From Nocardia inohanensis NBRC 100128 (lineage in GTDB: Bacteria > Actinomycetota > Actinomycetes > Mycobacteriales > Mycobacteriaceae): a DNA stretch of 64,000 nucleotides. The stretch spans positions 310,001-374,000 of the forward strand of contig NZ_BDBK01000017.1 of NCBI RefSeq assembly GCF_001612945.1. Reading direction: 5' to 3'. This document shows positions 1 to 8,481 of this stretch, piece by piece (the stretch's first letter is position 1; each line of letters opens with the position of its first letter). Under the pieces are notes generated by a model. It saw only the letters and a program-made list of their open reading frames with translations, was not told where the DNA came from and searched no databases. The translations under genes and the position numbers were made by a program.

Positions 1-709
1 AGAGGAACTTCGGCACATAGAACAGGCTCAGTCCCTTGGTGCCCGGTCCGGCGCCGGCGGGCCGGGCCAGCACCAGGTGGAAGATGTTCTCGGTCAGGTC
101 GCCCACGTCTCCCACGGAGATGAAGCGCTTGACGCCCTCGAGGTGCCAGGTGCCGTCGGGTTGGGGCAGTGCGCGGGTGCGCCCGGCGCCCACGTCCGAA
201 CCCACGTCGGGCTCGGTCAGCACCATGGTGGTGCCCCAGCCGCGCTCCAGACCCGCTGCGGCCCAGCGTTTCTGCTCATCGGTGCCGAGCCGGTGCACGA
301 TGCCGGCCAGGATCGGCCCGTGGGTGAAGAAGCTCGCCGACGGATTGGCGGTGACGAGCATTTCGCGCAGCGCCCAGAGCAGCGGGGCGGGGGCGGGCTG
401 GCCGCCCAGTTCCGGTGTGAGTCCCAGCCGCCACCATTGCGCGTCCCGTACCGCCCGCACCGTGGCCCGCATCGGCTCGGGCACCTCGACGGAGTGGGAT
501 CCGGCATCGAAGCGCGGCGGGTTCCGGTCGGAGTCGGTGAAGGAATCGGCCACCGGCCCCTCGGCGAGCTTGGCTACCTCGCCGAGGATCTCCCGGGCGG
601 TGGCGGCGTCGAGGTCACCGTAGACGCCGGAGTCGAGGATCGTGTCCACGCCGAGCACCTCGAACAGGTTGAACTCGAGATCGCGGACATTGGCGAGGTA
701 GTGCCCCAT
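1..709 (-). CDS. FadE5-like acyl-CoA dehydrogenase, 3' part outside window
   Basis: Flavoprotein that would introduce the alpha-beta double bond in an acyl-CoA. About 236 N-terminal residues are visible. The opening MGHYLANVRDLEFNLFEVLG and the later blocks TMVLTEPDVGSDVG and GVKRFIS match my recollection of mycobacterial FadE5 (Rv0244c), a large dehydrogenase of about 600 residues. The catalytic glutamate lies beyond the window and cannot be checked. The start at 709 is supported by AAGGAG nine bases upstream. It is the last visible gene of a minus-strand acyl-CoA operon and follows the SDR by about 50 bases. Family assignment is secure; FadE5 orthology is inferred from memory of the sequence. 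Confidence 0.88.
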   Translation of the reverse strand, partial: MGHYLANVRDLEFNLFEVLGVDTILDSGVYGDLDAATAREILGEVAKLAEGPVADSFTDSDRNPPRFDAGSHSVEVPEPMRATVRAVRDAQWWRLGLTPELGGQPAPAPLLWALREMLVTANPSASFFTHGPILAGIVHRLGTDEQKRWAAAGLERGWGTTMVLTEPDVGSDVGAGRTRALPQPDGTWHLEGVKRFISVGDVGDLTENIFHLVLARPAGAGPGTKGLSLFYVPKFL

Positions 710-758
710 CGGGTGAATCTCCTTGCTGCTGAAAGGCTTTAGCTGGTATCGAAGGCGT

Positions 759-1676
759 TCAGAGCAGGTTGACGGGAATCTTCTCGGCGAGGATGCCGGG
801 GACGCGCGCGGCGAGGTCGTCGATCGCCCACGGCCCGTCGGTGGTGATGGTCGCGCCGAGGTGCCAGTTGATCAGCTCGCTGATGGTCCCGCCCTGCACC
901 AGGAACACCCGCCCGGTCACCTCGGTTTTGTCCGCCGCCAGATACGCCACCAAGGGGGCGATATTGTCCGGCGAGTAGGTGTCGAATTCGCCCTTGGCGG
1001 CGGCTTCCTCGGCTTTGGCGGCCAGCAGCGCGCCGACGCCGGGGGTGGCCAGCGTCATGCGGGTGCGGGCGGCGGGGGCGATGGCGTTGACGCGCACCCC
1101 GTAGCGGCCGAGCTCGTCGGCGGCGACCAGGGTCAGGCCCGCGATGGCGGCCTTGGCGGCACCGTAGTTGGCCTGGCCCGGGTTGGGTGCGAGAGTGCCC
1201 GACACCGAAGCGGTATTGATCACCGAGGCATTGGGCTGCCGACCGGCCTTGGCCTCGTTCTTCCAGTACGCGCCCGCGTGCCGCAGCACCGAGAAGTGGC
1301 CTTTGAGGTGGACGTCGATCACGTCGTCCCACTGCTGTTCCTCGAGGCCGACGATGAACCCGTCGCGCAGGATGCCCGCGTTGTTGACGACCACGTCGAG
1401 CCCGCCGAACTCCGAGACGGCCTGGTCCACCAGCTCTTTCGCGCCCGCCCAGTCGGCGATGTTCGAGGTGTTGGCCACGGCCTTGCCGCCCGCGGCGAGG
1501 ATCTCGTTCACCACCTCCTGGGCGGGGCCGGTGTCGTTGCCGCTGCCGTCGGGCGCGCCGCCGAGGTCGTTGACCACGACACTCGCGCCCTCGGCGGCGA
1601 AGCGCAGTGCGTGCGCGCGGCCGATGCCGCGTCCGGCTCCGGTGATGACGGCGATCCGTCCATCGAGCATGCCCAT
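759..1676 (-). CDS. SDR family (3R)-hydroxyacyl-CoA dehydrogenase, MFE2-like
   Basis: A 305-residue classical short-chain dehydrogenase. Visible motifs are the nucleotide-binding TGAGRGIG (12-19), the NDLGG segment, VVNNAGILRD and the catalytic YGAAK. The NDLGG, GGKAVAN and NNAGILRD blocks are characteristic of the dehydrogenase unit of peroxisomal multifunctional enzyme 2 (HSD17B4), which oxidises (3R)-hydroxyacyl-CoA. The start at 1676 has AAGGAG nine bases upstream; the longer open frame upstream overlaps the MaoC gene and is a shadow. The MaoC hydratase and SCPx thiolase upstream supply the steps before and after it, so the three probably form one (R)-specific beta-oxidation module. The actual substrate is not visible in the sequence. 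Confidence 0.9.
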   Translation of the reverse strand: MGMLDGRIAVITGAGRGIGRAHALRFAAEGASVVVNDLGGAPDGSGNDTGPAQEVVNEILAAGGKAVANTSNIADWAGAKELVDQAVSEFGGLDVVVNNAGILRDGFIVGLEEQQWDDVIDVHLKGHFSVLRHAGAYWKNEAKAGRQPNASVINTASVSGTLAPNPGQANYGAAKAAIAGLTLVAADELGRYGVRVNAIAPAARTRMTLATPGVGALLAAKAEEAAAKGEFDTYSPDNIAPLVAYLAADKTEVTGRVFLVQGGTISELINWHLGATITTDGPWAIDDLAARVPGILAEKIPVNLL

Positions 1677-1723
1677 GTTGTGTGACTCCTTGTCGTCGAA
1701 GAGGTTTCGGGTCGGATCGGCGG

Positions 1724-2587
1724 TCAGTCGCTGACCGTGGCCAATCCGTGGGACAGGACCGCGACGCCGTCCTGAGTGGTCTCGAAGGCGTAGGCGGTGA
1801 CGCCGTCGGTGGTGCTCAGCCGCCAGATGGTGGTCTCGATGTCCTTGCCGGGCAGCGCGGGTCCGGCGAACCGCACCGCGAACCGGTGCAGGCGTGCGGC
1901 GTCGCCGCCGGCGACCTCGCGCAACACCGCCGAGGAGACGATCGCCATGGTGCACATACCGTGGGTGATCACGCCCGGTAGCCCGGTCTTGCGCGCGAAC
2001 TCGGCATCGAGGTGGATCGGATTGCGATCGCCCGAGGCCTCGGCGTATCGCACGGTCTGGTCGTCGTCGATGTGCTGCACGACCTTGGCGACCGGCGCCT
2101 GCTCGCGCAGGGCGGGATCGAAGGAGTGACCGGAGGCGACCTCGCCGACCGTCTCCTCGGCGTCCGCGCCGCGCACGAACAGCGTCCCGATCTGCTCGTT
2201 GACCAGTGCGCCGGTGGCATCCCGGGTTTCGAGCACCACGGTGCACGGGGTCCCCTTGGGGGTGCCGCGATAGCCGCTCACCCGGCTCCGCACGGTGAGC
2301 GTCTCGTCGCGCCGGATCGGCCGATGGAAGCGGAAATCGTGGCTGCCGTGCACGATCCGGCCCAGCAGCGACGCGGGGACCACGCGCACCACGGGTTCCA
2401 GCAGGTTCTGGAACACCGGGACCACGGCGAACACCGGTGAGGCGGTGTAGCCCACGCGGTGCGCGTCGATGGGATCGTTGGTCGCTTCGGCATAGGCCGC
2501 GATGCGGTCGCCGGTCGCGCTGTAGGTGCCGGGGGTGGTCCACTCACCGACCCCGGTGGAATCGAAACGCAGTTGCTCGTCGCTCAT
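1724..2587 (-). CDS. MaoC-like double-hotdog (R)-specific enoyl-CoA hydratase
   Basis: A 287-residue protein with two hotdog folds in tandem. The C-terminal half carries the hydratase-2 signature, YAEASGDRNPIHLD followed by GVITHGMCTM, with the Asp and His expected to activate water. The N-terminal half is the degenerate repeat typical of eukaryotic-type hydratase 2 and mycobacterial HtdX/HtdY. It should hydrate 2-enoyl-CoA to (3R)-hydroxyacyl-CoA, the substrate of the downstream SDR. I chose ATG 2587 because GGAG lies nine bases upstream; an ATG five codons earlier (2602) lacks a ribosome site. It lies between the SDR and the thiolase with short gaps, in operon arrangement. Confidence 0.9.
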   Translation of the reverse strand: MSDEQLRFDSTGVGEWTTPGTYSATGDRIAAYAEATNDPIDAHRVGYTASPVFAVVPVFQNLLEPVVRVVPASLLGRIVHGSHDFRFHRPIRRDETLTVRSRVSGYRGTPKGTPCTVVLETRDATGALVNEQIGTLFVRGADAEETVGEVASGHSFDPALREQAPVAKVVQHIDDDQTVRYAEASGDRNPIHLDAEFARKTGLPGVITHGMCTMAIVSSAVLREVAGGDAARLHRFAVRFAGPALPGKDIETTIWRLSTTDGVTAYAFETTQDGVAVLSHGLATVSD

Positions 2588-2639
2588 CGGCGGTAGCTCC
2601 ATTCTGGTGTGAGTCGTTGCGGGACAACCGAACCGGTGT

Positions 2640-3857
2640 TCACCGGTCGGCTCGCTGATAGGCGGTGACCACCACCGCGCCGCCGAGGCCGATATTGTGC
2701 TGCAGGGCGGCGGTGACGCCGTCGACCTGGCGGGCGTCGGCCTGCCCGCGCAGCTGCCAGGTCAGCTCGGTGCACTGCGCCAGACCGGTCGCGCCCAGCG
2801 GGTGCCCCTTGGAGATGAGCCCGCCGGACGGGTTGACCACCCACCGGCCGCCGTAGGTGTTGTCTCCGGCGTCGATGAGCTTGGCCGCATCGCCCTCGGC
2901 ACACAGTCCCAGGGCCTCGTACACCAGCAGTTCGTTGGCGGAGAAGCAGTCGTGCAATTCGATCACCTGGAAATCGTCTGCACCCAAGCCGGATTGGTCG
3001 TAGACCTTGCGCGCGGCGGCAGCGTTCATCGCATGGCCGATGATGTTGCGCGCCGAGCCGTCGAACGATGCCGCGCTGTCGGTGAGCAGCGCCTGGCCGA
3101 CGATCTCCACGGCCTGGCCGGCGAGCCCGTGCCGGTCGACGAAGTCCTCTCCGGCCAGCACCACCGCGGCCGAGCCGTCGGAGGTGGGGGAGCACTGCAA
3201 TTTGGTCAGTGGGTCGTAAACGCTTGGTGCGGTGAGGATCTCGTCGAGTGTGTAGACCTGCTGGAATTGGGCGTAGGGATTGTTCGCCGAATGCCGGTGG
3301 TTCTTCTCGCCGATCTTGGCGAAGTGTTCGGCCGTGGTGCCGAAGCGTTCCATGTGCTCGCGCCCGGCCGCGCCGAACACATACGGTGCGGGCGGCATGG
3401 CGGGCGGGTACAGCTTCGACATGGCCTGCATGTAGCGCATGACCGGCTGGGTGCGGTCGGTGAAGCTCGAGGCGAGCGAGCCGGGCTGCATCTTCTCGAA
3501 CCCCAGAGCCAGCACACACTCGGCCTGACCGGCACGAATCGCGTTGGCCCCCAGATAGAGCGCTGTCGATCCCGTCGAACAGTTGTTGTTGACATTGACG
3601 ACCGGGATGCCGGTGAGGCCGAGCTCGTAGGCGGCGGCCTGACCGCTGCAGGAGTCGCCGTAGACGTACCCGGCGTACACCTCCTCGATCCGGTCGTAGC
3701 CGATGCCGGCGTCGGCCAGCGCCTTGGTCCCGGACTCGCGGGCCATATCGGTGTAGTCCCAATCGCGTTCGGCACCATCGGGTGTGGTGACCTTGCGGCG
3801 GCCCGGCTTCTCGAACTTCGTCATACCGACGCCGATGACGAAAACCTTGTTCGCCAT
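2640..3857 (-). CDS. SCPx-type thiolase / lipid-transfer protein
   Basis: A 405-residue thiolase-fold protein. The acylated cysteine is C93 in NNNCSTGS; an ELHDCFSANE block and H352 in KGHPLGATG complete the active site. The C-terminal cysteine block of ordinary thiolases is replaced by HNIGLGGAVVV, as in sterol carrier protein x thiolase, which favours branched 3-oxoacyl-CoA. There is no C-terminal SCP2 domain. The ATG at 3857 has GAAGGAG nine bases upstream. It lies 52 bases upstream of the hydratase and probably cleaves the ketoacyl-CoA made by the neighbouring SDR. The SCPx type is a family inference; a true thiolase rather than an Ltp2-like aldolase is likely but unproven. Confidence 0.88.
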   Translation of the reverse strand: MANKVFVIGVGMTKFEKPGRRKVTTPDGAERDWDYTDMARESGTKALADAGIGYDRIEEVYAGYVYGDSCSGQAAAYELGLTGIPVVNVNNNCSTGSTALYLGANAIRAGQAECVLALGFEKMQPGSLASSFTDRTQPVMRYMQAMSKLYPPAMPPAPYVFGAAGREHMERFGTTAEHFAKIGEKNHRHSANNPYAQFQQVYTLDEILTAPSVYDPLTKLQCSPTSDGSAAVVLAGEDFVDRHGLAGQAVEIVGQALLTDSAASFDGSARNIIGHAMNAAAARKVYDQSGLGADDFQVIELHDCFSANELLVYEALGLCAEGDAAKLIDAGDNTYGGRWVVNPSGGLISKGHPLGATGLAQCTELTWQLRGQADARQVDGVTAALQHNIGLGGAVVVTAYQRADR

Positions 3858-3908
3858 GTGATTGATCTCCTTCGATCAGAGGTTGCGAGCCGAATGCGCG
3901 CGAGTTCG

Positions 3909-5561
3909 CTACCAGCCCTGGTAGAGCGCGTCGATCTCGGCGGCGTACTTGGCGGCGATCGGTTCGCGTTTGAGCTTGAGCGTGGGGGTCAGTTCATCGC
4001 CGCCAGGCAGCCAGAACACCGGCAGCACAGTGAATTTCCGCACCTGCTCGACGCGCGCGAGTTTGGCGTTACCGGCCTCGACCGCGGCGGCGATGGCGTG
4101 ATGGACCCGTTCGTCGGCGGCGAGCACGGCCGGATCGGCCGCCAGGCCCAGGTCCGCCGCGAACCGCGGCGCGATCTCGGGGTCGAGGGTGATGAGCGCG
4201 ACGTTGTATGGCCGCCGGTCGCCGATCGCGATGACGGAGCCGATCAGCGGTGACCCGACCACGATGGCGTTCTCGATATTGCCCGGGGACATGTTCTTGC
4301 CCGCGGCGTTGATGATCAGTTCCTTCTTGCGGCCGATGATGCGGACGTAGCCGTCGTCGTCGATGTGCGCGAGATCGCCGGTGTGCAACCAGCCTTCGGC
4401 GTCGATGGCCTCGGCGGTCTTCGCCGGATCATTGCGGTAGCCGCGCATCAGATTCTTCGCGCGCATCAGCAGTTCGCCGTCCGCGCCGGTCCGCAGCTCG
4501 ACGCCCGGAAGCGCCTTGCCGACGGTGCCCAGGCGTGATTGCGCGGGCGAAACCGCCGTTCCCAGACCACATTCCGACATGCCCCAGACTTCGCTGATCG
4601 GAATGTCGAGCCGTCGCAGGAAGTCGAAGACCTCCGTCGCGATCGGGGCCGCCCCGGTGAGGCTCCAGCGCAGCCGGTCCAGGCCCAGCCGGGCGCGTAC
4701 CGCGGCCGCCACCTCCGGTACGCCCGCGGCGAGCGCGGCCGCGAGTTGCGGATCGGCCCCCAGTTGCGCGTCCACGGCCATCTTGAACTTCTCCCAGGTG
4801 CGCGGCACCGCGCCCAGGGTGGTCGGGTGCAGTTCGAGGATGGCCGCGGGCAGCTGGGCGGGGTCGGCCACATCGGTCACCTGGTACCCGAACCACATCG
4901 CGAAATAGTGGCTCCACCCGCGATCGGCCGCATGCGCCGCCGGCAGATAGGAGATCGTGGTGTCGTCCTCACGCATGGGCAGCACGCTCGCGATGCGTGT
5001 GCCCAGCGTGAACATCCCCTCGTGGGTGTGCTCGACGCCCTTGGGTTTTCCGGTGGTGCCGGAGGTGTAGATCATGCACAGCACGTCCGCCGGTTCGACG
5101 GCGCGCCAGGCGGCCTCGAAGTCGAAAGCGGGGTCGGGCTGCGGCAGCCGGTCCAGATCTCCGTCGTCCACCACGACGATGTGCTCCACCACGGTGCCGG
5201 ACGACTTGATCGCGTCGAGGAACTGTCGTTCGGTGACGACCAGTTTCGCGCCGGAATGGTCGAGCAGATAGCGGATCTGCTCCGCCGGGTTGGTGTTGTA
5301 GATGGAGAAGGTGGTCGCGCCCAGATGCGAGGCCGCGGTCTCGGTGAGGTGGAACTCGGGCCGGTTGGTCAGCATGGCCGCGACGGTGTCGCCGTGCCCG
5401 ACGCCGAGGGCGGCGAATCCGCCGGCGATGCGGTGTACCGCGTCGCCGTATTCGCGCCAGGTGTAGGTGATTTCGTCACCGGGGGTGCGCAGGGCGAGCT
5501 TGCCCGGGTACGCCGCGACGGTCCGCTGGAACGCTTCGGGGAAAGTGCGGGGGTCGCTCAT
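3909..5561 (-). CDS. FadD-type long-chain acyl-CoA synthetase (AMP-binding)
   Basis: A 550-residue adenylate-forming enzyme that activates a carboxylic acid to its CoA thioester. The phosphate-binding loop YTSGTTGKPKGVE sits near residue 165, the adenine motif VWGMSECG near 330, the hinge TGDLAHIDDDGYVRIIGRKKE near 390, and a late lysine region (TPTLKLKRE) near the C-terminus. Length and order fit the long-chain ACSL branch rather than acetyl-CoA synthetase. It ends 47 bases before the thiolase start, and begins only three bases after the next SDR's stop, so it is embedded in the operon. It would deliver the acyl-CoA for the dehydrogenases here. Substrate is unknown. Confidence 0.9.
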   Translation of the reverse strand: MSDPRTFPEAFQRTVAAYPGKLALRTPGDEITYTWREYGDAVHRIAGGFAALGVGHGDTVAAMLTNRPEFHLTETAASHLGATTFSIYNTNPAEQIRYLLDHSGAKLVVTERQFLDAIKSSGTVVEHIVVVDDGDLDRLPQPDPAFDFEAAWRAVEPADVLCMIYTSGTTGKPKGVEHTHEGMFTLGTRIASVLPMREDDTTISYLPAAHAADRGWSHYFAMWFGYQVTDVADPAQLPAAILELHPTTLGAVPRTWEKFKMAVDAQLGADPQLAAALAAGVPEVAAAVRARLGLDRLRWSLTGAAPIATEVFDFLRRLDIPISEVWGMSECGLGTAVSPAQSRLGTVGKALPGVELRTGADGELLMRAKNLMRGYRNDPAKTAEAIDAEGWLHTGDLAHIDDDGYVRIIGRKKELIINAAGKNMSPGNIENAIVVGSPLIGSVIAIGDRRPYNVALITLDPEIAPRFAADLGLAADPAVLAADERVHHAIAAAVEAGNAKLARVEQVRKFTVLPVFWLPGGDELTPTLKLKREPIAAKYAAEIDALYQGW

Positions 5562-5564
5562 CGT

Positions 5565-6371
5565 CTACACGCTCACCGAGTATCCGCCGTTGACCGGGTA
5601 GGTCTGCGCGGTGATCCAGGAGGCCGCGTCCGAGGCCAGGAAGGTGATCAGTGCGGCCGCGTCGGCGGTTTCGCCGAGCCTGCCCATCGGGTAGGGCGCG
5701 ATCACTTTGCGGCGCAGCTTCTCGTTGGCCAGCGCGGGTTCGATGGCCGGGGTGCGTGTCGCGCCCAACGCGACGCAGTTCGCGGTAATGCCGTGTGGGC
5801 CAACCGCTTTGGCGACGGCTCGCATGAATCCGGCCGCTCCCGCCTTGGCTCCGGAGTAGACGATGAGCTCGGGCTCGCCGATGCGCGCGGCATCGGAGAT
5901 GACGGTGATCACCCGCCCGCGCCCGCGCTCGACCATGCCGCCGAGCACCGCATGGGTGGTGTGCATGACGCCGAGATAGTTGACCGCGATCCACGGCCCC
6001 CACTGCGCGGGGTCCTGCTCCCAGAACTTCGGCTGCGGGGCCATGCCATCTACTGTGGCTCCGGCGTTCCCGGCATTGTTGACCAGGATATCGATCGGCC
6101 CGAGCTCTCGCTCGACCTCGGCGACCATGGCCGATACCGAGGCGGGGTCGGTGACATCGGCCTGCACGCCGTAGGCGCGCCCACCCATCCGGTCGATGGC
6201 CGCGGCGCTCTCCTTGGCGCGGTCGGCGAAGTAGTCGTTGACGGCGACGGCCGCGCCCTGGCCGGCGAGCATACGTGCGGTGGCCGCGCCGATGCCCTGG
6301 CCCGCGCCGGTCACGAGCGCGACTTTGCCGGTGAGGTCGAGCATTTCGGGGTATGTCGGATTCTCGGTCAT
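5565..6371 (-). CDS. SDR family oxidoreductase
   Basis: A 268-residue classical SDR with TGAGQGIG, NNAGNAG, a serine after VITVISDAA and the catalytic YSGAK, ending in a typical PVNGGYSVSV tail. It probably oxidises a 3-hydroxyacyl-CoA or a ring alcohol made by the enoyl-CoA hydratase at 7525-8322. ATG 6371 is chosen with AAGG eleven bases upstream. An in-frame GTG at 6383 is possible, but its ribosome site would be only a few bases away. The upstream dehydrogenase stop overlaps this start region. It is distinct in sequence from the MFE2-like SDR at 759, so the operon encodes two different dehydrogenase specificities. Confidence 0.88.
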   Translation of the reverse strand: MTENPTYPEMLDLTGKVALVTGAGQGIGAATARMLAGQGAAVAVNDYFADRAKESAAAIDRMGGRAYGVQADVTDPASVSAMVAEVERELGPIDILVNNAGNAGATVDGMAPQPKFWEQDPAQWGPWIAVNYLGVMHTTHAVLGGMVERGRGRVITVISDAARIGEPELIVYSGAKAGAAGFMRAVAKAVGPHGITANCVALGATRTPAIEPALANEKLRRKVIAPYPMGRLGETADAAALITFLASDAASWITAQTYPVNGGYSVSV

Positions 6372-6379
6372 GGAGTCGA

Positions 6380-7528
6380 TCACCTTCCGATCGCTTCGCG
6401 CCCGAAGACCTCACGGGCGACGATCAACTTCTGGATTTGGGCCGTGCCGTCGCCGATGAGCACCGCGGAGGCGTCACGCAGCATGGCTTGCAGGGGCATT
6501 TCGTCGGAGAAGCCGACGTGACCGTGCAGGACGATGCAGTCCTGGATGGCGCGCACCGCCAGCTGCGGCACCCACCACTTGATCATCGCGGCCTCTTTGG
6601 TGTGCGGCCGGTCGGCCATGCGCAGGCTCAGCGAGCGGTAGCAGAGCCAGCGGGCCGCCTCGAGCTGGGTGAGGTGTTCGGCGATGGGGAAGGTCACGCC
6701 CTGGTTGGCCGAGAGCGGCTTGCCGAAGGTGTGGCGCTCCTTGGTGTAGCCGACGGTCATCTCGATCGCGCGTTCGGCCACGCCGATGCACATCAGGCCC
6801 AGAAGCGCACGGGTGAAGTCGAATTCGTTCATCACCATGTGGAAACCGCGGCCGTTCTCGCCGAGCAGCCGCCGTTCGGGCACGAAGGTGTTGTCCAGGC
6901 TGATGGAGCCGCGGCCCAGCGGGCGCACGCCCGGGTCCTGGAAGCGCTGCCGTGAGACGGTCGGGTCATCGAGCTCCACCAGGAACGCGGTCGGGCCCTT
7001 GGTGGTCTTGGCGAACACCACCGCCATATCGGCCTCGGCGACGCAGGTCACCGAGGTCTTTTCGCCGCGCAGCCGCCAGCCGCCGTCGACCTCCTCGGCG
7101 AAGGTGCGCATGGCGCTCGCGTCCGAGCCGCTGCCCGGCTCGGTCAGGCCGAGGCAGGTCTTGAGTTCGCCGCGCAGGAAGCGCGGCACCAGCTCGTCGG
7201 CTTCGCGGCTGAACCGCTCCAGGAAGGCGCCGCCGGAGGTGCCCGCGAAGACCAGGTATGCCGCCGAGAAGTCGTGCCGGGCAAGTTCTTCCACCGCGAG
7301 ACCCTGGGCCAGGTGGTCGGCTCCCTGGCCGCCGTGCGCCTCGCTGACGCCCAGCCCGATCAGCCCTTGGGCGGCGAGCCGGGCGTAGATGTCGTGCGGG
7401 AATTCGTCGCTGAGTGCCCGCCGGTGGTACCCGTCGGCGATGGTCTTGCCGAAGGCCCGGATGCTGTCGCGGAACAGCTCGTAGTCTTCGTCGAGGATGC
7501 AGGTCAACGGCTTTGTCGCGCTGGTCAT
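6380..7528 (-). CDS. Acyl-CoA dehydrogenase family protein with Asp at the catalytic Glu position
   Basis: A 382-residue flavoprotein with the usual three-domain acyl-CoA dehydrogenase layout. LTEPGSGSDA and GEKTSVT lie in the middle, and RALLGLMCIGVAERA begins the C-terminal helical domain. At the place where most family members have EGT with the catalytic glutamate, this protein reads IGDGTAQIQK, putting D360 there. The alternative glutamate used by isovaleryl-CoA dehydrogenase is also absent (FTRALLG). The start overlaps the enoyl-CoA hydratase stop by ATGA, indicating translational coupling. Related Asp-bearing enzymes act on cyclic carboxyl-CoAs as far as I recall, so a ring substrate is possible but unproven. 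Confidence 0.88.
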   Translation of the reverse strand: MTSATKPLTCILDEDYELFRDSIRAFGKTIADGYHRRALSDEFPHDIYARLAAQGLIGLGVSEAHGGQGADHLAQGLAVEELARHDFSAAYLVFAGTSGGAFLERFSREADELVPRFLRGELKTCLGLTEPGSGSDASAMRTFAEEVDGGWRLRGEKTSVTCVAEADMAVVFAKTTKGPTAFLVELDDPTVSRQRFQDPGVRPLGRGSISLDNTFVPERRLLGENGRGFHMVMNEFDFTRALLGLMCIGVAERAIEMTVGYTKERHTFGKPLSANQGVTFPIAEHLTQLEAARWLCYRSLSLRMADRPHTKEAAMIKWWVPQLAVRAIQDCIVLHGHVGFSDEMPLQAMLRDASAVLIGDGTAQIQKLIVAREVFGREAIGR

Positions 7529-8322
7529 CGAGTCTCCCGGTTGAAGTTCGGTCGCCGGCCCTCGGCGAAGGCGGTCAGTCCCTCGGCCACATCGGCCGAT
7601 TTCAGGTGTGCCACAGCGGTTTCCAGCTCCAGCGCGATGCCCTGCTCGATGGGGAGCGTCAGACCCGCGCCGATGACCCGCTTCATGGCGGCGATGCCGT
7701 CGGCCCCGGCGCGGCCGATGCGGTCGGCGAGAGTGGTCGTGGCAGAAGCCAATTCGTCCCCCGGTACGACCCGGTTGACCACGCCGAGCTCGCGCATCTC
7801 GGCCGCGCTGAGCGTGCGTGCGGTGTACATGAGTTCGCGGGCGCGGTTCGCACCGATCAAGCGGGGCAGGCGGATCGACGCGCCCGCGCCCGGGAACAGG
7901 CCGAAGTTGGCGTGCCCGTCGGAGAAGGTCGCGCTCTCGGCGGCCACCACCAGATCGCAGGCCAGCACCAGTTCCAGGCCACCTGCGACGGCGGGACCGT
8001 TGACGGCGGCGATCACGGGCATGCGCAGGCGCTCCATACGCAGCGTCAGTTCCCCTGCCTTACGCAGTGTTTCGGCGATGGCGTGCAGATCGGCGGTGGA
8101 TTCGCGCAGCGCGTCGCTCAGGTCGGCGCCGGCGCAGAAGGCTTTGCCCGCCCCGGTGAGGACCACGACGCGCGCGCCGTCCGCTTCGGCGCGGGTGAGA
8201 TCCTCGTCGATCGCGGCGAGCATCGCATCGGTGACGGCATTCAACTTCGCCGGCCGCGACAGCGTGATCCAGGCGGTGGCGCCCCGCAGCTCGTAGGCGG
8301 TCGGCCGCGGCGATGCGGTCAT
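7525..8322 (-). CDS. Enoyl-CoA hydratase/isomerase (crotonase) family protein
   Basis: A crotonase of about 265 residues. The first oxyanion-hole block is GKAFCAGADL, the second NGPAVAGGLELVLACD, followed by GLFPGAGASIRLPRL. It should hydrate the enoyl-CoA made by the adjacent dehydrogenase, giving the (3S) product in contrast to the MaoC enzyme in the same operon. Two ATG codons (8331 and 8322) are possible; neither has a strong ribosome site and I list the shorter. An in-frame TTG at 8367 would run into the divergent promoter region. It is the first gene of the minus-strand operon, which reads on through at least eight genes. Confidence 0.87.
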   Translation of the reverse strand: MTASPRPTAYELRGATAWITLSRPAKLNAVTDAMLAAIDEDLTRAEADGARVVVLTGAGKAFCAGADLSDALRESTADLHAIAETLRKAGELTLRMERLRMPVIAAVNGPAVAGGLELVLACDLVVAAESATFSDGHANFGLFPGAGASIRLPRLIGANRARELMYTARTLSAAEMRELGVVNRVVPGDELASATTTLADRIGRAGADGIAAMKRVIGAGLTLPIEQGIALELETAVAHLKSADVAEGLTAFAEGRRPNFNRETR

Positions 8323-8372
8323 GTGATCCATGCCATCGACCGTCGCATCGTGGTGGCGGGCCAACAATCAGG

Positions 8373-8450
8373 CGAATGGCGTATTTGGCCCTACGAATGG
8401 CTATCCGGATGACCGAATGGGGGACAGGGTGCCACCCAATGACCGATTGG
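8373..8450. promoter_or_regulatory. Divergent promoter region with helically phased CGAATGG repeats and a palindrome
   Basis: The gap between the divergent hydratase and thiolase genes contains CGAATGG three times (8373, 8394, 8414), spaced 21 and 20 bases apart, two helical turns each. A fourth, degenerate copy (CCCAATG, 8435) continues the phase and merges with a perfect inverted repeat, CCAAT-gaccg-ATTGG (8436-8450). The string ATGACCGAATGG also recurs as ATGACCGATTGG 30 bases later. This arrangement looks like an operator array controlling both operons. The regulator is not identifiable; the LuxR and TetR proteins 2.5-4 kb away are candidates. Confidence 0.5.
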
Positions 8451-8481
8451 CGGGGGTGTGGCGCGCCTCGAGACTGTCTCT

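Noticed and set aside
4539..6521. Long plus-strand open frame (660 codons)
   Set aside because: It runs antisense to the ligase and SDR genes; its composition is a G/A/R-rich reflection of their codon use, with no motifs.
8332..8481. KstR or KstR2 operator
   Set aside because: Despite the catabolic neighbours, the repeats here do not fit either consensus as I remember it.
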